A stretch of 37,970 nucleotides of DNA from positions 1-37,970 of the forward strand of contig NYZD01000007.1 in NCBI GenBank assembly GCA_002685935.1, read 5' to 3'. The notes beneath the pieces are model-generated. The model did not search any database. It had not been told where the DNA came from and saw nothing but the letters and a program-made list of their open reading frames with translations. This DNA is from Planctomycetaceae bacterium (GTDB taxonomy: Bacteria; Planctomycetota; Phycisphaerae; Phycisphaerales; Zrk34). Made by a program: the position numbers and the translations under genes. Positions 16,295 through 25,677 of this stretch are shown here, piece by piece (position 1 is the stretch's first letter; every line of letters starts with the position of its first letter).

Positions 16295-17722
16295 ATGTTT
16301 CGTTACGGCCCCATCGTCGCCATCGTGATGTTCGGTTGGATTCCAGCCGTCGTTGCGATCTTCATGTTCGTCCGTCCGCCGCGGCGTGCCGTCGTGATCT
16401 CCTTCCTCGTCGCTTGGATGTTCCTGCCCATGGCGATGTTTGAGTTCCAGGGCATCCCGGATTACACCAAGATGTCCGCGACGTGCACCGGCATCATGAT
16501 CTGTATCCTCTTGATGGATACCGCCAGGATGATGCAGTATCGGCCCCATTGGGCCGACGTGCCCATGATCGTCTGGTGCCTCGTGCCCTTCATGTCCTCG
16601 ATCGACAACGGACTGGGCGTCTACGACGGCATGTCCGCTGTCGTCTCTCAGAGCATCGCATGGGGTATTCCCTACTTCATCGGCCGCATCTACTTCAACG
16701 ACCACGCCAAGGTGCGTGAGTTGGCCGTCGCGCTGATGATTGGCGGACTCATCTATGTCCCGCTCTGCCTGTGGGAAGTCCGCATGAGCCCTCAGCTGCA
16801 CAGAACCTTCTATGGATTCCACCAGCACTCGTTCTATTCCCACATCCGGATGTCCGGCACCACGGAACTCTATCGCCCCATGGTCTTCATGCAGAGCGGC
16901 ATCATGGTGGGCAACTGGATCGCCACCGCCGGATTGGCCGCTGCATGGTTGTGGCTGTCGGGGAGCAAGAGACAGCTCTGGAGTGTGCCTTTGTGGATGT
17001 TCGCGGGACTGTTGCTGGTCACCGAGTATCTCTGTCGATCGCTCGGCGCAATGGCGCTGATGATCGCCGGGCTCGGCGCCATGATGTGGATCAAGGTGCT
17101 CCGCAACGGATTACCCGTCATCATCATGCTCGCCGTGCCCCTGATTTACATGCCGATCCAGATCATCAAGCCGTGGGATGGAATGGTCGTGGTGGATTGG
17201 ATCGCGGAAAACATCAACGAGGATCGCGCCAAGTCGCTGCAGGGCCGCTTCGAGAAAGAAGTACAGTTCGTGAATCGCGCCAAAGAGAAACCCGTATGGG
17301 GATGGGGCAGCGGTGACCGGATGCGTCCCTACCGTCAGGAAGCCCACGCCCAAACGCGCCGCCTCGGCGTCGATGGCATGTGGTACATCGCCATGGGCAA
17401 GTACGGCATGGTCGGACTGATTAGTTTCACTCTCGTCATCGTGCTGCCGGCAATGCTGTGGATCCGGCGATGTCGACCCGGCAAATGGATGACCGGTCCC
17501 GCCGCGGGGGCGAGCGTCTTGGCCATGATCCTCGGCCTCTACATGATCGATAACCTGCTCAATGCGATGATCAACCCCATCTATATGATCGGCGCCGGCG
17601 CTCTGACGTCTGCCTGTCTCCTGCAGAAGGTGCCGGTATTGGGACCGATCCGCAGGCCCGTCCGCGCCACCCGGCGCCGCCCCGCGACACCATCGCGCCC
17701 GCCCAATCCCACCGCGAGCTGA
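16295..17722 (+). CDS. Wzy/WaaL-like O-antigen polymerase or ligase membrane protein
   Basis: A 475-residue protein with about ten hydrophobic segments and one large extracytoplasmic loop. Near the C-terminus the segment AKEKPVWGWGSGDRMRPY followed by DGMWYIAMGKYGMVGLI is the typical Wzy_C pattern (a glycine-aromatic motif, then a loop and a membrane segment starting near a G-K/R-YG). As the only such protein in the cluster, it is the best candidate for the polymerase that joins lipid-linked repeats in the periplasm. The C-terminal ~30 residues are basic and Pro-rich (RRPVRATRRRPATPSRPP). A gap of 103 bases precedes it, with no clear ribosome binding site. Confidence 0.8.
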   Translation: MFRYGPIVAIVMFGWIPAVVAIFMFVRPPRRAVVISFLVAWMFLPMAMFEFQGIPDYTKMSATCTGIMICILLMDTARMMQYRPHWADVPMIVWCLVPFMSSIDNGLGVYDGMSAVVSQSIAWGIPYFIGRIYFNDHAKVRELAVALMIGGLIYVPLCLWEVRMSPQLHRTFYGFHQHSFYSHIRMSGTTELYRPMVFMQSGIMVGNWIATAGLAAAWLWLSGSKRQLWSVPLWMFAGLLLVTEYLCRSLGAMALMIAGLGAMMWIKVLRNGLPVIIMLAVPLIYMPIQIIKPWDGMVVVDWIAENINEDRAKSLQGRFEKEVQFVNRAKEKPVWGWGSGDRMRPYRQEAHAQTRRLGVDGMWYIAMGKYGMVGLISFTLVIVLPAMLWIRRCRPGKWMTGPAAGASVLAMILGLYMIDNLLNAMINPIYMIGAGALTSACLLQKVPVLGPIRRPVRATRRRPATPSRPPNPTAS

Positions 17723-17761
17723 GAGCATCTCACGGCCATTCAATCGGCCTTGCACCGTGAT

Positions 17762-18745
17762 ATGAACACGACCAACACATCCGACAAGACCGCTGACCAA
17801 ACCTACCGGATGATCGAGCGTCCCACGTTTCTCGTCGGCGCCGAACGCTCCGGCACAACGCTGTTGCGCCTCATGATCGATCATCATCCCAGCATCGCAT
17901 GGTCACGTGAGTTCGAATACGCCGTTGACCACATCCCCCCCCGCGGCTGGCCGGACCTCGACGAGTATTATCACCAGATCGAAATGGATCGCGTGTTCCG
18001 AGACTACAACTTCACCATCGACCGTTCCCTGAACTACCCGCAGCTCATCGACAGCTTCCTGGTGCAATTGCGACAACGGTCCGGCAAGCGCCTCATCGGA
18101 GCCACGGTCCATCGCCACTTCGATCGCCTGCTCGATATTTGGCCCGACGCCCGTTTCATTCGCCTGTTGCGCGACGGCCGCGACGTCGCCGTCTCCGTGA
18201 TCGGCATGGACTGGGCATCACAAACCTACACCGGCTGTCAGCGCTGGATCGATGCCGAACTGCTGTGGCAAAAGCTCGCAGCCCAAATCCCGGAATCACG
18301 CCGCGTCGACGTTGTCTTCGAACAACTGATTCGCGATCCAAAGGCCTCCCTCCAACCCGTCTGCGACCTGCTGGAAGTGCCTTACGATCCCGCGATGCTC
18401 GACTATCCAAACGACACCACCTACAGCGCCCCGGACGTGAAAATCATTCAGCGATGGAAGCGCAAACTCACCGAGTATCAGGTCCAACTCGCTGAGGCTC
18501 ACATCGCCGACATGCTCGTAGAACGCGGCTACGAACTCAGCGGCTATCCCCGCATCACCGTCCCCCGTTGGAAGCAGCGGTGGTTTCGATTCCAGGATCG
18601 CTACAGCCGCGCCTACAAACGCTTCCGCAAGTACGGCATCCGCCTGTATCTCGCCGACATCCTGTCCCGCCGCCTCAATGCTAAAGCGTGGCAGAAGAGC
18701 GTGCAGATCCGCCGGAATCAGATCCCGGAGCCGCGACTGAAATGA
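17762..18745 (+). CDS. Sulfotransferase family protein (first of two)
   Basis: About 327 residues. The PAPS-binding 5'-phosphosulfate loop is visible at residues 23-36 (FLVGAERSGTTLLR), and the 3'-phosphate-binding region follows in RFIRLLRDGRDVAVSVIG. The C-terminal ~70 residues are highly basic and aromatic (KQRWFRFQDRYSRAYKRF). The fold is that of sulfotransferase family 3-type enzymes, which transfer sulfate from PAPS to hydroxyl groups; the substrate here is most likely a sugar of the polymer. ATG 17762 is preferred over TTG 17750. It ends in an ATGA overlap with the next glycosyltransferase. Confidence 0.85.
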   Translation: MNTTNTSDKTADQTYRMIERPTFLVGAERSGTTLLRLMIDHHPSIAWSREFEYAVDHIPPRGWPDLDEYYHQIEMDRVFRDYNFTIDRSLNYPQLIDSFLVQLRQRSGKRLIGATVHRHFDRLLDIWPDARFIRLLRDGRDVAVSVIGMDWASQTYTGCQRWIDAELLWQKLAAQIPESRRVDVVFEQLIRDPKASLQPVCDLLEVPYDPAMLDYPNDTTYSAPDVKIIQRWKRKLTEYQVQLAEAHIADMLVERGYELSGYPRITVPRWKQRWFRFQDRYSRAYKRFRKYGIRLYLADILSRRLNAKAWQKSVQIRRNQIPEPRLK

Positions 18746-19770
18746 TCGGCCCGGAAGAAGCCACCGCATCCGCATCGGCCGTGAATTCTCAGGCGGCACC
18801 CCAGTTCCGTCTCGCCGTCGTCATCGTCAACTATCGTACGCCCGATTTCACCATCGATTGTCTACAGTCACTCGCGGACAAGCTCGACACCGCCCGTGAC
18901 GTGGTCGTGATCGTCGATAACGAGTCCGGTGATGATTCGCCCCAACGCATCGCCGAACACGTCGCGCGATCCGGCTGGGCCGGCTGGGTCAGACTGATTC
19001 ACTCCGATACCAACGTCGGATTCGCGGCCGGCAATAACATCGGCCTCAACGCCGTCACCGCGGAACTCTACCTGCTGCTCAACAGTGATACCGTCGTCAA
19101 AAACGACGCCATCGACACGCTGATCGACGCCATGGCCCAACGCCCTGACGTCGGCATCGTCAGTCCAAAACTCGTGATTCCCGATGGCTCTACGCAAAAT
19201 AGTTGTTACCGATTCACCCTGCCCGTCAACGAATTATGCGGCGCTGCGCGGACCCGGTTTCTCGAACGCCTCTTGCACGCCCCGACCCTCGTGATTCGGC
19301 CCGACGACCAGCCCGTTGAAGTCGAATGGACCAGCTTCGCCTGCGCGCTGCTGCGCGGCCGCATGCTCGATGACGTTGGCTTGCTCGACGGCGGATACTT
19401 CATGTATTTCGACGACATCGACTACTGCCGCATGGCTCACCGCAAAGGGTGGCTCGTCCTCAACGTGCCCGCCGCAACCGTCTTGCACCGGCGCGGCGGC
19501 AGCGGAGATACCGTCAAGAACCTCGCCAAACGCAAACGCCTGCCGCGTTACTACTGGGCCTCCCGCGCTCGTTACTTCGCCAAGAACTACGGAACGGTCG
19601 GCCTGTGGTGGACCAACTCCCTCTGGACCGTCGGCCGACTGATCTCCCTCGCCGGGGAACTCGTCGGCGTCAAGCAACCCCACACCGTCGAACTTGAATG
19701 GCGCGACATCTGGACCAACGCCCTGCACCCCTTGCGCATGCCGCGGACACCCCCAAAGGACGCATCGTGA
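18742..19770 (+). CDS. Family 2 glycosyltransferase (rhamnosyltransferase-like)
   Basis: A 342-residue GT-A enzyme. It begins with AVVIVNYRTPDFTIDCLQSL, then VVIVDNESGDDS, the NVGFAAGNNIGL stretch that is common in rhamnosyl- and related transferases, and the metal-binding LLNSDTVV. The acceptor/base region is GGYFMYFDDIDYCRMAHRKGW. This arrangement is that of WbbL-like glycosyltransferases. Start ATG 18742 overlaps the previous stop; the frame stays open upstream, but that part is shadow sequence. The 3' end overlaps the next gene as GTGA. The exact donor is not determined, but dTDP-rhamnose genes lie at the right of the cluster. Confidence 0.88.
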   Translation: MIGPEEATASASAVNSQAAPQFRLAVVIVNYRTPDFTIDCLQSLADKLDTARDVVVIVDNESGDDSPQRIAEHVARSGWAGWVRLIHSDTNVGFAAGNNIGLNAVTAELYLLLNSDTVVKNDAIDTLIDAMAQRPDVGIVSPKLVIPDGSTQNSCYRFTLPVNELCGAARTRFLERLLHAPTLVIRPDDQPVEVEWTSFACALLRGRMLDDVGLLDGGYFMYFDDIDYCRMAHRKGWLVLNVPAATVLHRRGGSGDTVKNLAKRKRLPRYYWASRARYFAKNYGTVGLWWTNSLWTVGRLISLAGELVGVKQPHTVELEWRDIWTNALHPLRMPRTPPKDAS

Positions 19771-20654
19771 GCGGCGCCCCCAACTTCATCCTCATCGGCG
19801 CCATGAAATGCGCCACCACCACACTGCACGAGCACCTCGCCCGCCAGCCCGGCATCTTCATGGCCGAACCCAAGGAAACCAGTTTCTTTTCCGATGATCC
19901 GATCTATGCGCAAGGCGTCGATTGGTACCGCGCCCTGTTCACCGATCGAGCCGCCAATACACTGTGCGGCGAGTCCAGCACCCACTACACCAAGCTGCCG
20001 ACCTATCCGCACACCGCCCAACGGATGCGCGAGCTGCTCGACGACGTCAAACTCATCTACATGATGCGTCATCCCGTCGATCGCCTCATCTCACACTACG
20101 TCCACGACTGGTCGCTGCGCGTCATCGATGATCCGATCGATCAAGCCATCGATCATCACTCGGTCCTGATCGATTACGGTCGCTACGCCATGCAGCTCCA
20201 ACCGTTCATCGAAGCCTACGGCCGCGAGCGCATTCTCCCCGTGTTCTTCGAGCGGTTCGTTAGTAATACCGAAGCGGAACTCGCCCGTGTCTGCCAGTTC
20301 ATCGGATACGATCGCCCTGTGGACATGGGCTCGGATGTCGGAGCCGTGAATGTCTCGCGTGAGCGACTTCGCGAGAGCGGTTGGCGCGATGCGATTGTCC
20401 ACAATCCCCTGTTGCGATCACTGCGGCGCACGCTCGTGCCCAAGTCCATCCGCAAGTGGGCCCAGGGCCTGTGGCAGATGAAGAAACGCCCCGAACTGTC
20501 CGCCGCGTCCCAGCAACGCGTGTCGCAGGTATTCGATGAGGATCTCGCCACACTTGGCCGGATGCTTGGCGCCGAATTGAATTGCGATAACTTCACGGAC
20601 GTTGTTCGATCCAACAATCTGCTCTGGACCGAAACGCACAGTGCGTCGGCATGA
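19767..20654 (+). CDS. Sulfotransferase domain protein (second, heparan-sulfotransferase-like)
   Basis: About 295 residues. FILIGAMKCATTTL (residues 7-20) is the 5'-phosphosulfate-binding loop, PKETSFF matches the KExxFF motif of the heparan-sulfate-type branch, and MMRHPVDRLISHY is the 3'-phosphate-binding segment. It is clearly from a different sulfotransferase branch than the gene at 17762, so the two probably sulfate different positions or sugars. The GTG at 19767 overlaps the preceding stop (GTGA) and starts just before the conserved first strand, which supports it. It ends in an ATGA overlap with the deacetylase gene. Confidence 0.87.
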   Translation: MSGAPNFILIGAMKCATTTLHEHLARQPGIFMAEPKETSFFSDDPIYAQGVDWYRALFTDRAANTLCGESSTHYTKLPTYPHTAQRMRELLDDVKLIYMMRHPVDRLISHYVHDWSLRVIDDPIDQAIDHHSVLIDYGRYAMQLQPFIEAYGRERILPVFFERFVSNTEAELARVCQFIGYDRPVDMGSDVGAVNVSRERLRESGWRDAIVHNPLLRSLRRTLVPKSIRKWAQGLWQMKKRPELSAASQQRVSQVFDEDLATLGRMLGAELNCDNFTDVVRSNNLLWTETHSASA

Positions 20655-21715
20655 CCGACTCCCGCGCCATCATGCGTAACCGAATCGGCCACGACCCCAC
20701 ACCGCCCCTCAAACGCCGCGGATTGTGGCTGGCCCAGGCGGCGCTGCAATACTCAGGAATGGCCGATCTCTTTGCCGCCCGCCGACGCGACCACCCTGCG
20801 GTCATCTTGATGTATCACAGCGCCGCACCGCCTCAGCACGCCCAGTGGATCGCACCGCGCAATTGGCTCGACCCCGCCACGTTCGAATCACAGATGCAAT
20901 TCCTCGCCCGGCGCCGACGTGTCGTGTCGGTCGACGAACTGCTCGCTATGCTCGATGGCGGCCAACCCATCCCCCGCCGGACCGTGGTCCTGACGTTCGA
21001 TGATGGATACCTCGATAATCTTTCCGTCGTCGCACCAATTCTCGAACGATTGGGACTCCCCGCCGTCCTCTATCTGACCACCAGCTATATCGATCGCGGC
21101 GAAAACCAGTGGGCCGATCAACTGTTTGCCGCTTTCACGCATCGCACCGCACATCAGCTTGACCTCAACGGCGCATCACGCGATCTCTCCGATCCATCGC
21201 AACGGATCAAAGCACACGATCAACTCGCCGCCGAACTGCTCGAAGCGGCCGCCGCCGGTCGTCGCGCCAAACTGGAATCCGTGATCCAGCAACTCAGGCC
21301 CGCTCCCGATCCGCCGCGCCTCACGATGCGATGGGATGACGTGCGCCGCCTCACAGATCAGTACCCTCGTTTCGCCCTCGGCGTGCACACCACCGAACAT
21401 CTGGACCTCACCTCCCGTGATCCCTACGCGGCGCTCGCCGACATACAGCAGTCGATGAACATCTTCGAACAACAGCTAGGGCGCCGCCCACACCACTTTT
21501 CATTCCCGTATAGCCGCAGCACAGCCGACCTATGTATGCGTCTGCCCGATCTCGGCCTCAAGAGCGCCATGACCGGCGAAGGCGTGGTCGATACCGATCA
21601 TCGAAGCCCGTTCGATCTGCCGCGCATCGAAACCCATCGCCGCACCGGCCGCTGGCGCTTCCAAACCAGCGGCGCATACCCCGCCCTCTCGCAACGACTG
21701 TTTGGCAGAGCATGA
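20651..21715 (+). CDS. Polysaccharide deacetylase (NodB/CE4 fold), first of two
   Basis: 354 residues. Catalytic features: LTFDDGYLDN with Asp117 (base) and Asp118 (metal), and GVHTTEHLDL giving the metal-binding pair His246 and His250; FSFPYSR is the later conserved motif. CE4 enzymes remove N- or O-acetyl groups from glycans. No signal peptide is visible, so it may act on the lipid-linked repeat in the cytoplasm; a deacetylated amino group could also be an acceptor for N-sulfation by a neighbouring sulfotransferase, which is inference. It overlaps the previous stop as ATGA. Confidence 0.88.
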   Translation: MTDSRAIMRNRIGHDPTPPLKRRGLWLAQAALQYSGMADLFAARRRDHPAVILMYHSAAPPQHAQWIAPRNWLDPATFESQMQFLARRRRVVSVDELLAMLDGGQPIPRRTVVLTFDDGYLDNLSVVAPILERLGLPAVLYLTTSYIDRGENQWADQLFAAFTHRTAHQLDLNGASRDLSDPSQRIKAHDQLAAELLEAAAAGRRAKLESVIQQLRPAPDPPRLTMRWDDVRRLTDQYPRFALGVHTTEHLDLTSRDPYAALADIQQSMNIFEQQLGRRPHHFSFPYSRSTADLCMRLPDLGLKSAMTGEGVVDTDHRSPFDLPRIETHRRTGRWRFQTSGAYPALSQRLFGRA

Positions 21716-21749
21716 CCCGCATGACCGTGCCAGTTCACACGCGCAAGCC

Positions 21750-22298
21750 ATGACTGACAACCCCACGCAAACCGATTCGCCCCCCGCCGTCTCCGCGACC
21801 GATCCCGATTGGTCGCGCGAACGCCCCGATCGCTTCTGGGATTCCGGTGCCAAACTCCTACGTGCCATCCGAGGCTACCAGCGTTGGCGCGGCCGCGGCC
21901 TGTTCGGTCGGCTCATCGCGATCCGCTGGACCATCAGCTATCGATTCTGGACCATCATCTCCGGCGCCGACATCCCCATCACCCTCAAGATCGCCGGCGG
22001 ACTGATATTGCCCCATCCCAACGGCATCGTCATCCATCCGCAGGCGCAGATTGGGCCCAACTGTCTGATCTTCCACCAGGTCACCCTCGGCGTCCTCAAC
22101 CGCGGATCCGATGTGCCGCGCATCGGCGGCCACGTCGATATTGGCGCGGGGGCCAAACTGCTCGGCCCTATCACCATCGGCGATCATGCCATGATCGGCG
22201 CCAATGCCGTCGTCTTGCGCGACGTCCCCGACGGCGCCACCGCCGTCGGCATTCCCGCGCGACTTGTCGATAGCGCGCCCGTGGGCGAACATAGATGA
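21750..22298 (+). CDS. Hexapeptide-repeat (CysE-like) acetyltransferase
   Basis: 182 residues. The C-terminal two thirds form a left-handed beta helix: GGLILPHPNGIVIHPQAQIG, then LIFHQVTLG with the active-site His equivalent to serine acetyltransferase, then IGGHVDIGAGAKLLGP and the terminal AVVLRDVPDGATAVGIPARLV. Small proteins of this type in glycan clusters acetylate sugars using acetyl-CoA. ATG 21750 was chosen; the frame is open upstream to TTG 21702 inside the previous gene. The stop overlaps the next start as ATGA. Confidence 0.85.
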   Translation: MTDNPTQTDSPPAVSATDPDWSRERPDRFWDSGAKLLRAIRGYQRWRGRGLFGRLIAIRWTISYRFWTIISGADIPITLKIAGGLILPHPNGIVIHPQAQIGPNCLIFHQVTLGVLNRGSDVPRIGGHVDIGAGAKLLGPITIGDHAMIGANAVVLRDVPDGATAVGIPARLVDSAPVGEHR

Positions 22299-23308
22299 AC
22301 GGGCCTCAGGTTGGTGTCGTTGTCATCGGCCGCAATGAAGGCAGGCGCCTGCGCCTTTGCCTTCAGTCTCTGATCAAGCACGACGCGATCGTCGTCTATG
22401 TGGACTCCGGATCCACCGACGGTAGCCCCGCCGACGCCCGTGCCGTGGGCGCCGACGTTGTCGAACTCGACATGTCCATCCCCTTCAGCGCCGCCCGCGC
22501 GCGAAACGCCGGGTTCGAGCGCCTGATGTCCCGCCGGCCGAATACTGAGTTCGTCCAGTTTGTCGATGGCGACTGTGAGATGTTCGACGATTGGCTCGCC
22601 ACCGCATCCGGTATCCTCAGTTCACGCGATGAACTGGCCGTCGCCGCCGGTCGCCTGCACGAACGACATCGCGATGCAACTGTCTACAACCGGCTGTGCG
22701 ATATCGAATGGGATCTGCCTCTTGGCGAGGTCCAGGAGTGCGGCGGCATCTTCATGATTCGCGCTTCCACATTCAATGATGTGGGTGGCTTCAACATCCA
22801 ACTCGTCGCCGGCGAAGAGCCGGACCTCTGCTTTCGACTCCGCACTGCCGGCTGGATCGTGTGGCGGCACGATGGCGACATGGCCTGGCACGATGCCGCC
22901 ATCAGCCACTTCGGCCAGTGGTGCAAACGTTCGGTCCGTACTGGATACGCATTCGCCGATGTCGCGTGGCGGCACCTTCGAAGTCCCGGACGCTTCAGCC
23001 TGCGCCCCGTGATCTCAATCCTGTTATGGGCGCTGGTCATCCCGCTCATGGCGGTGATTCCCGTCTGGTGGACCTACGGCTTCAGTCTTCTGCTCTTACT
23101 GTTGTACCCCGTGCAGGTCTGGCGCATCGCCCGCCGCCAAATCAGGGACGGCCGCGACTCGGCCGACAGTTGGGTCAATGCCCGCTTCATGGTGCTCGGC
23201 AAGTTCCCCCAACTCATCGGCGTCTTCCGTTTCTTCCGCAAACGCCTGCTCCGCCAGCAGTCCACCATCATTGAGCACAAGGATTCGGCGCCGACCGGCT
23301 CCGCCTGA
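22295..23308 (+). CDS. Family 2 glycosyltransferase with C-terminal membrane segments
   Basis: 337 residues. GT-A features are VGVVVIGRNEGRRLRLCLQSL, VYVDSGSTDGS and the FVDGDCEMFDDW metal-binding motif, followed by GGFNIQLVAGEEPDLCFRLR. Residues about 240-275 hold two closely spaced hydrophobic segments (ISILLWALVIPLMAV and YGFSLLLLLLY) that should anchor it in the inner membrane. It is expected to extend the lipid-linked repeat unit. ATG 22295 overlaps the preceding acetyltransferase stop. Confidence 0.88.
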   Translation: MNGPQVGVVVIGRNEGRRLRLCLQSLIKHDAIVVYVDSGSTDGSPADARAVGADVVELDMSIPFSAARARNAGFERLMSRRPNTEFVQFVDGDCEMFDDWLATASGILSSRDELAVAAGRLHERHRDATVYNRLCDIEWDLPLGEVQECGGIFMIRASTFNDVGGFNIQLVAGEEPDLCFRLRTAGWIVWRHDGDMAWHDAAISHFGQWCKRSVRTGYAFADVAWRHLRSPGRFSLRPVISILLWALVIPLMAVIPVWWTYGFSLLLLLLYPVQVWRIARRQIRDGRDSADSWVNARFMVLGKFPQLIGVFRFFRKRLLRQQSTIIEHKDSAPTGSA

Positions 23309-23319
23309 ATCCGACCATC

Positions 23320-24588
23320 GTGACCGACCCATCCGCAAACAACTCGACTGCCGAGGCCCCCCCGACACCCATGCGTCTGGCGTACCTGACCACCGCCTAT
23401 CCCGAGGTCAGCCACACCTTCATCCGTCGCGAGATCGAAGAACTCCAGCGCCGCGGCCACGACATCCTGCGCATCTCGATTCGTCGTCCCACCCAGACTC
23501 TCGTCGACCCCGCCGACCTCGCCGAACGTGAGCACACTTGCTACTGCCTGGCCCAACCTATCCTCACGATGGCGCTGCGGACGCTCGCCGCCGCGTTCAC
23601 GCGGCCCGGCCGCATGCTCGGCGCCCTCCGCATGGTCATCGCCATGGGCCGCAAGTCCGATCGCGGCATCTCGCGGCACATCATGTACCTCATCGAAGCC
23701 GCCACGCTCCTGCCCATCCTCAAACGCCGTCGCGTCAGGCACGTGCATGTGCACTTCGGCACCAACTCAGCAGCAGTGGGGCGGCTCATCAAACAGCTCG
23801 GCGGACCTCCTTACAGCATGACCGTCCACGGCCCGGTCGTGTTCGACATGGCCATCGCGTTCGCGCTCGGCGCCAAGATTGAAGACGCCGCATTCGTCGT
23901 GCCCATCAGCAGCTACAACGGCGCGCAGCTCCGCCGATACGTCGGCTACGAACACTGGTCCAAGTTCCACGAGGTACACTGCACCGTCGAGCCCGCCTTC
24001 TTCGATGCCGCTAGACCCATCGAAGAGACTTGCAACACCCTCGTCTGTGTCGGTCGACTCAACGAACAAAAAGGCCAACTCCTGCTCGTCGATGCCATGG
24101 CCCAGCTCGTTTACGATCACCCCCAAGCGCGCCTCGTCCTTGTCGGCGACGGCGAGATGCGCTCCGTGATCGAACAGCGCATCACCGCCCACGGCCTCGA
24201 TCAATACATCACCATCACCGGCTATGCCACCGGCGAGCAGGTCCGTGCCGCGATGCTCGACAGTCGCGCTCTCGTCCTGCCCAGTTTCGCCGAGGGCCTG
24301 CCCGTCGTCATCATGGAAGCCCTCGCCATGACCCGCCCCGTCATCAGCACCTACATCGCCGGCATCCCCGAACTCGTACGGCCCAATGAGAACGGCTGGC
24401 TGGTGCCCGCCGGCAATGTCGACGAACTTGTCATCGCCATGCGCGACGTCATGGCCACGCCCATCCTCCGCCTCAACGAAATGGGGCGCGCCGGCGCTCA
24501 ACGCGCCCGTGAGCGACACTCGGTCAACACCGAGGTCGATAAGATGGAACGGCTCCTCCAAAACGCCGCGGTCGCGACAACCGATTGA
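23320..24588 (+). CDS. Family 4 glycosyltransferase (GT-B fold)
   Basis: About 422 residues. The N-terminal Rossmann domain starts RLAYLTTAYPEVSHTFIRREIEEL, a pattern seen in colanic-acid WcaL-like enzymes. The C-terminal domain carries LVCVGRLNEQKGQ and the retaining-enzyme motif FAEGLPVVIMEALA at about residues 322-336, followed by IAGIPELV. The listed start is GTG 23320, 11 bases after the previous stop; ATG 23371 lies right before the first strand and is a good alternative. It is a retaining enzyme by family rule; donor and acceptor are unknown. Confidence 0.88.
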   Translation: MTDPSANNSTAEAPPTPMRLAYLTTAYPEVSHTFIRREIEELQRRGHDILRISIRRPTQTLVDPADLAEREHTCYCLAQPILTMALRTLAAAFTRPGRMLGALRMVIAMGRKSDRGISRHIMYLIEAATLLPILKRRRVRHVHVHFGTNSAAVGRLIKQLGGPPYSMTVHGPVVFDMAIAFALGAKIEDAAFVVPISSYNGAQLRRYVGYEHWSKFHEVHCTVEPAFFDAARPIEETCNTLVCVGRLNEQKGQLLLVDAMAQLVYDHPQARLVLVGDGEMRSVIEQRITAHGLDQYITITGYATGEQVRAAMLDSRALVLPSFAEGLPVVIMEALAMTRPVISTYIAGIPELVRPNENGWLVPAGNVDELVIAMRDVMATPILRLNEMGRAGAQRARERHSVNTEVDKMERLLQNAAVATTD

Positions 24589-24609
24589 TGCCGCGGCAAG
24601 AATAGGTCA

Positions 24610-25659
24610 ATGCGCAACTCACTCATGCAGATATTCTGGCGACTGTTCTATTCGCGGCTTCGCCCGCCGCCGGCCGATCTCACACCGGGCTACTCCGTGC
24701 TGCTGCTCGTGCCCGGCGACCTGCCCGTCTTCCGGCGCATCGCCATGGACGTGTGCGCCAAGCAGGATCAGACCCATCTCGAAGAACTGCTGGTCATCCC
24801 CGATCAGGTATCACCCGCGCTCGAAGCGCAGTGGGATTCCATCGAACGCGACTGGCCCGGCAAGTCCATTCGGCTTGTTCGCTTCAACGCCGTTGATCGC
24901 TGGCTTGTCAATCAGGCCAAAAACCCCCACGTCAGCGTCTGGCTGCAGATGGTGCGCGGCATCGAAGCCGCCCGCACCACCCACGCCATCTGGCACGACG
25001 CCGACCTGTTCATCACCGATCCCAACATGATGCGGCAGCTCTACGAACACGCCGCCGCCAACAACATGGCCTGCTGGGGCATCGACCCCCAATCACCGAT
25101 CTTCATGGATTGGTTCCACTCGCGCGGCATCAAACACATCGTCGCGTCGTACGAAATGATGATGGACGTCAAGTGGTTCCGCAGCTTCAAACCATGGGAA
25201 CACCGACGCTCCGTCACCGTCAACGGCGAAACCCACGGCGGCGACATCACGTATTACTCACAGGTCAACTCGCCGCCCGAACGATTTGGTTGGAAGCGCC
25301 GACCCGATGACTTCGTCCACTTCAGTTACGTCATCTCCACCTACCGCTGGTTCCAACAGGCCCTGGCCCGCGGCGATTCCTTCCCCGACAAACGATTCAC
25401 CGTCCTGCTCGCGCGCCTGCTGATCGATGCCTACGACCACAGCGACTGGCCCTACGAAGTACCCCACCTCGATGTCATCGCCCGCGGCATCAACGATCCG
25501 TCTCAGCCCGTGACGTTCATGGACGAAGAGAACACGCAGCGCTACCCCGAGTTCCGACAGATCTTCGACAACCTTCTAAACTGCGATCTGCTCGATGAAC
25601 ATCAAAAGGCGCCCCTCCGCGAAGGCATCAAGCCCTTCGATGCCGCCTTCGAACGTTGA
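24610..25659 (+). CDS. Putative GT-A-type glycosyltransferase of unassigned family
   Basis: 349 residues. I do not recognise the family with certainty. The N-terminus (GYSVLLLVPGDLPVFRRIAMDVCAKQ, then LEELLVIPD) reads like the first two strands of a GT-A nucleotide-binding domain, and HAIWHDADLFI places a DxD-type metal motif at the expected distance (about residue 138-142). The C-terminal part is rich in Trp, Tyr and His, with several acidic pairs. A possible ribosome binding site (TAGGT) lies just upstream. Position between a GT4 enzyme and a deacetylase supports a role in repeat-unit assembly. Confidence 0.6.
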   Translation: MRNSLMQIFWRLFYSRLRPPPADLTPGYSVLLLVPGDLPVFRRIAMDVCAKQDQTHLEELLVIPDQVSPALEAQWDSIERDWPGKSIRLVRFNAVDRWLVNQAKNPHVSVWLQMVRGIEAARTTHAIWHDADLFITDPNMMRQLYEHAAANNMACWGIDPQSPIFMDWFHSRGIKHIVASYEMMMDVKWFRSFKPWEHRRSVTVNGETHGGDITYYSQVNSPPERFGWKRRPDDFVHFSYVISTYRWFQQALARGDSFPDKRFTVLLARLLIDAYDHSDWPYEVPHLDVIARGINDPSQPVTFMDEENTQRYPEFRQIFDNLLNCDLLDEHQKAPLREGIKPFDAAFER

Positions 25660-25677
25660 TCTCGACCCGCCGCTCTC

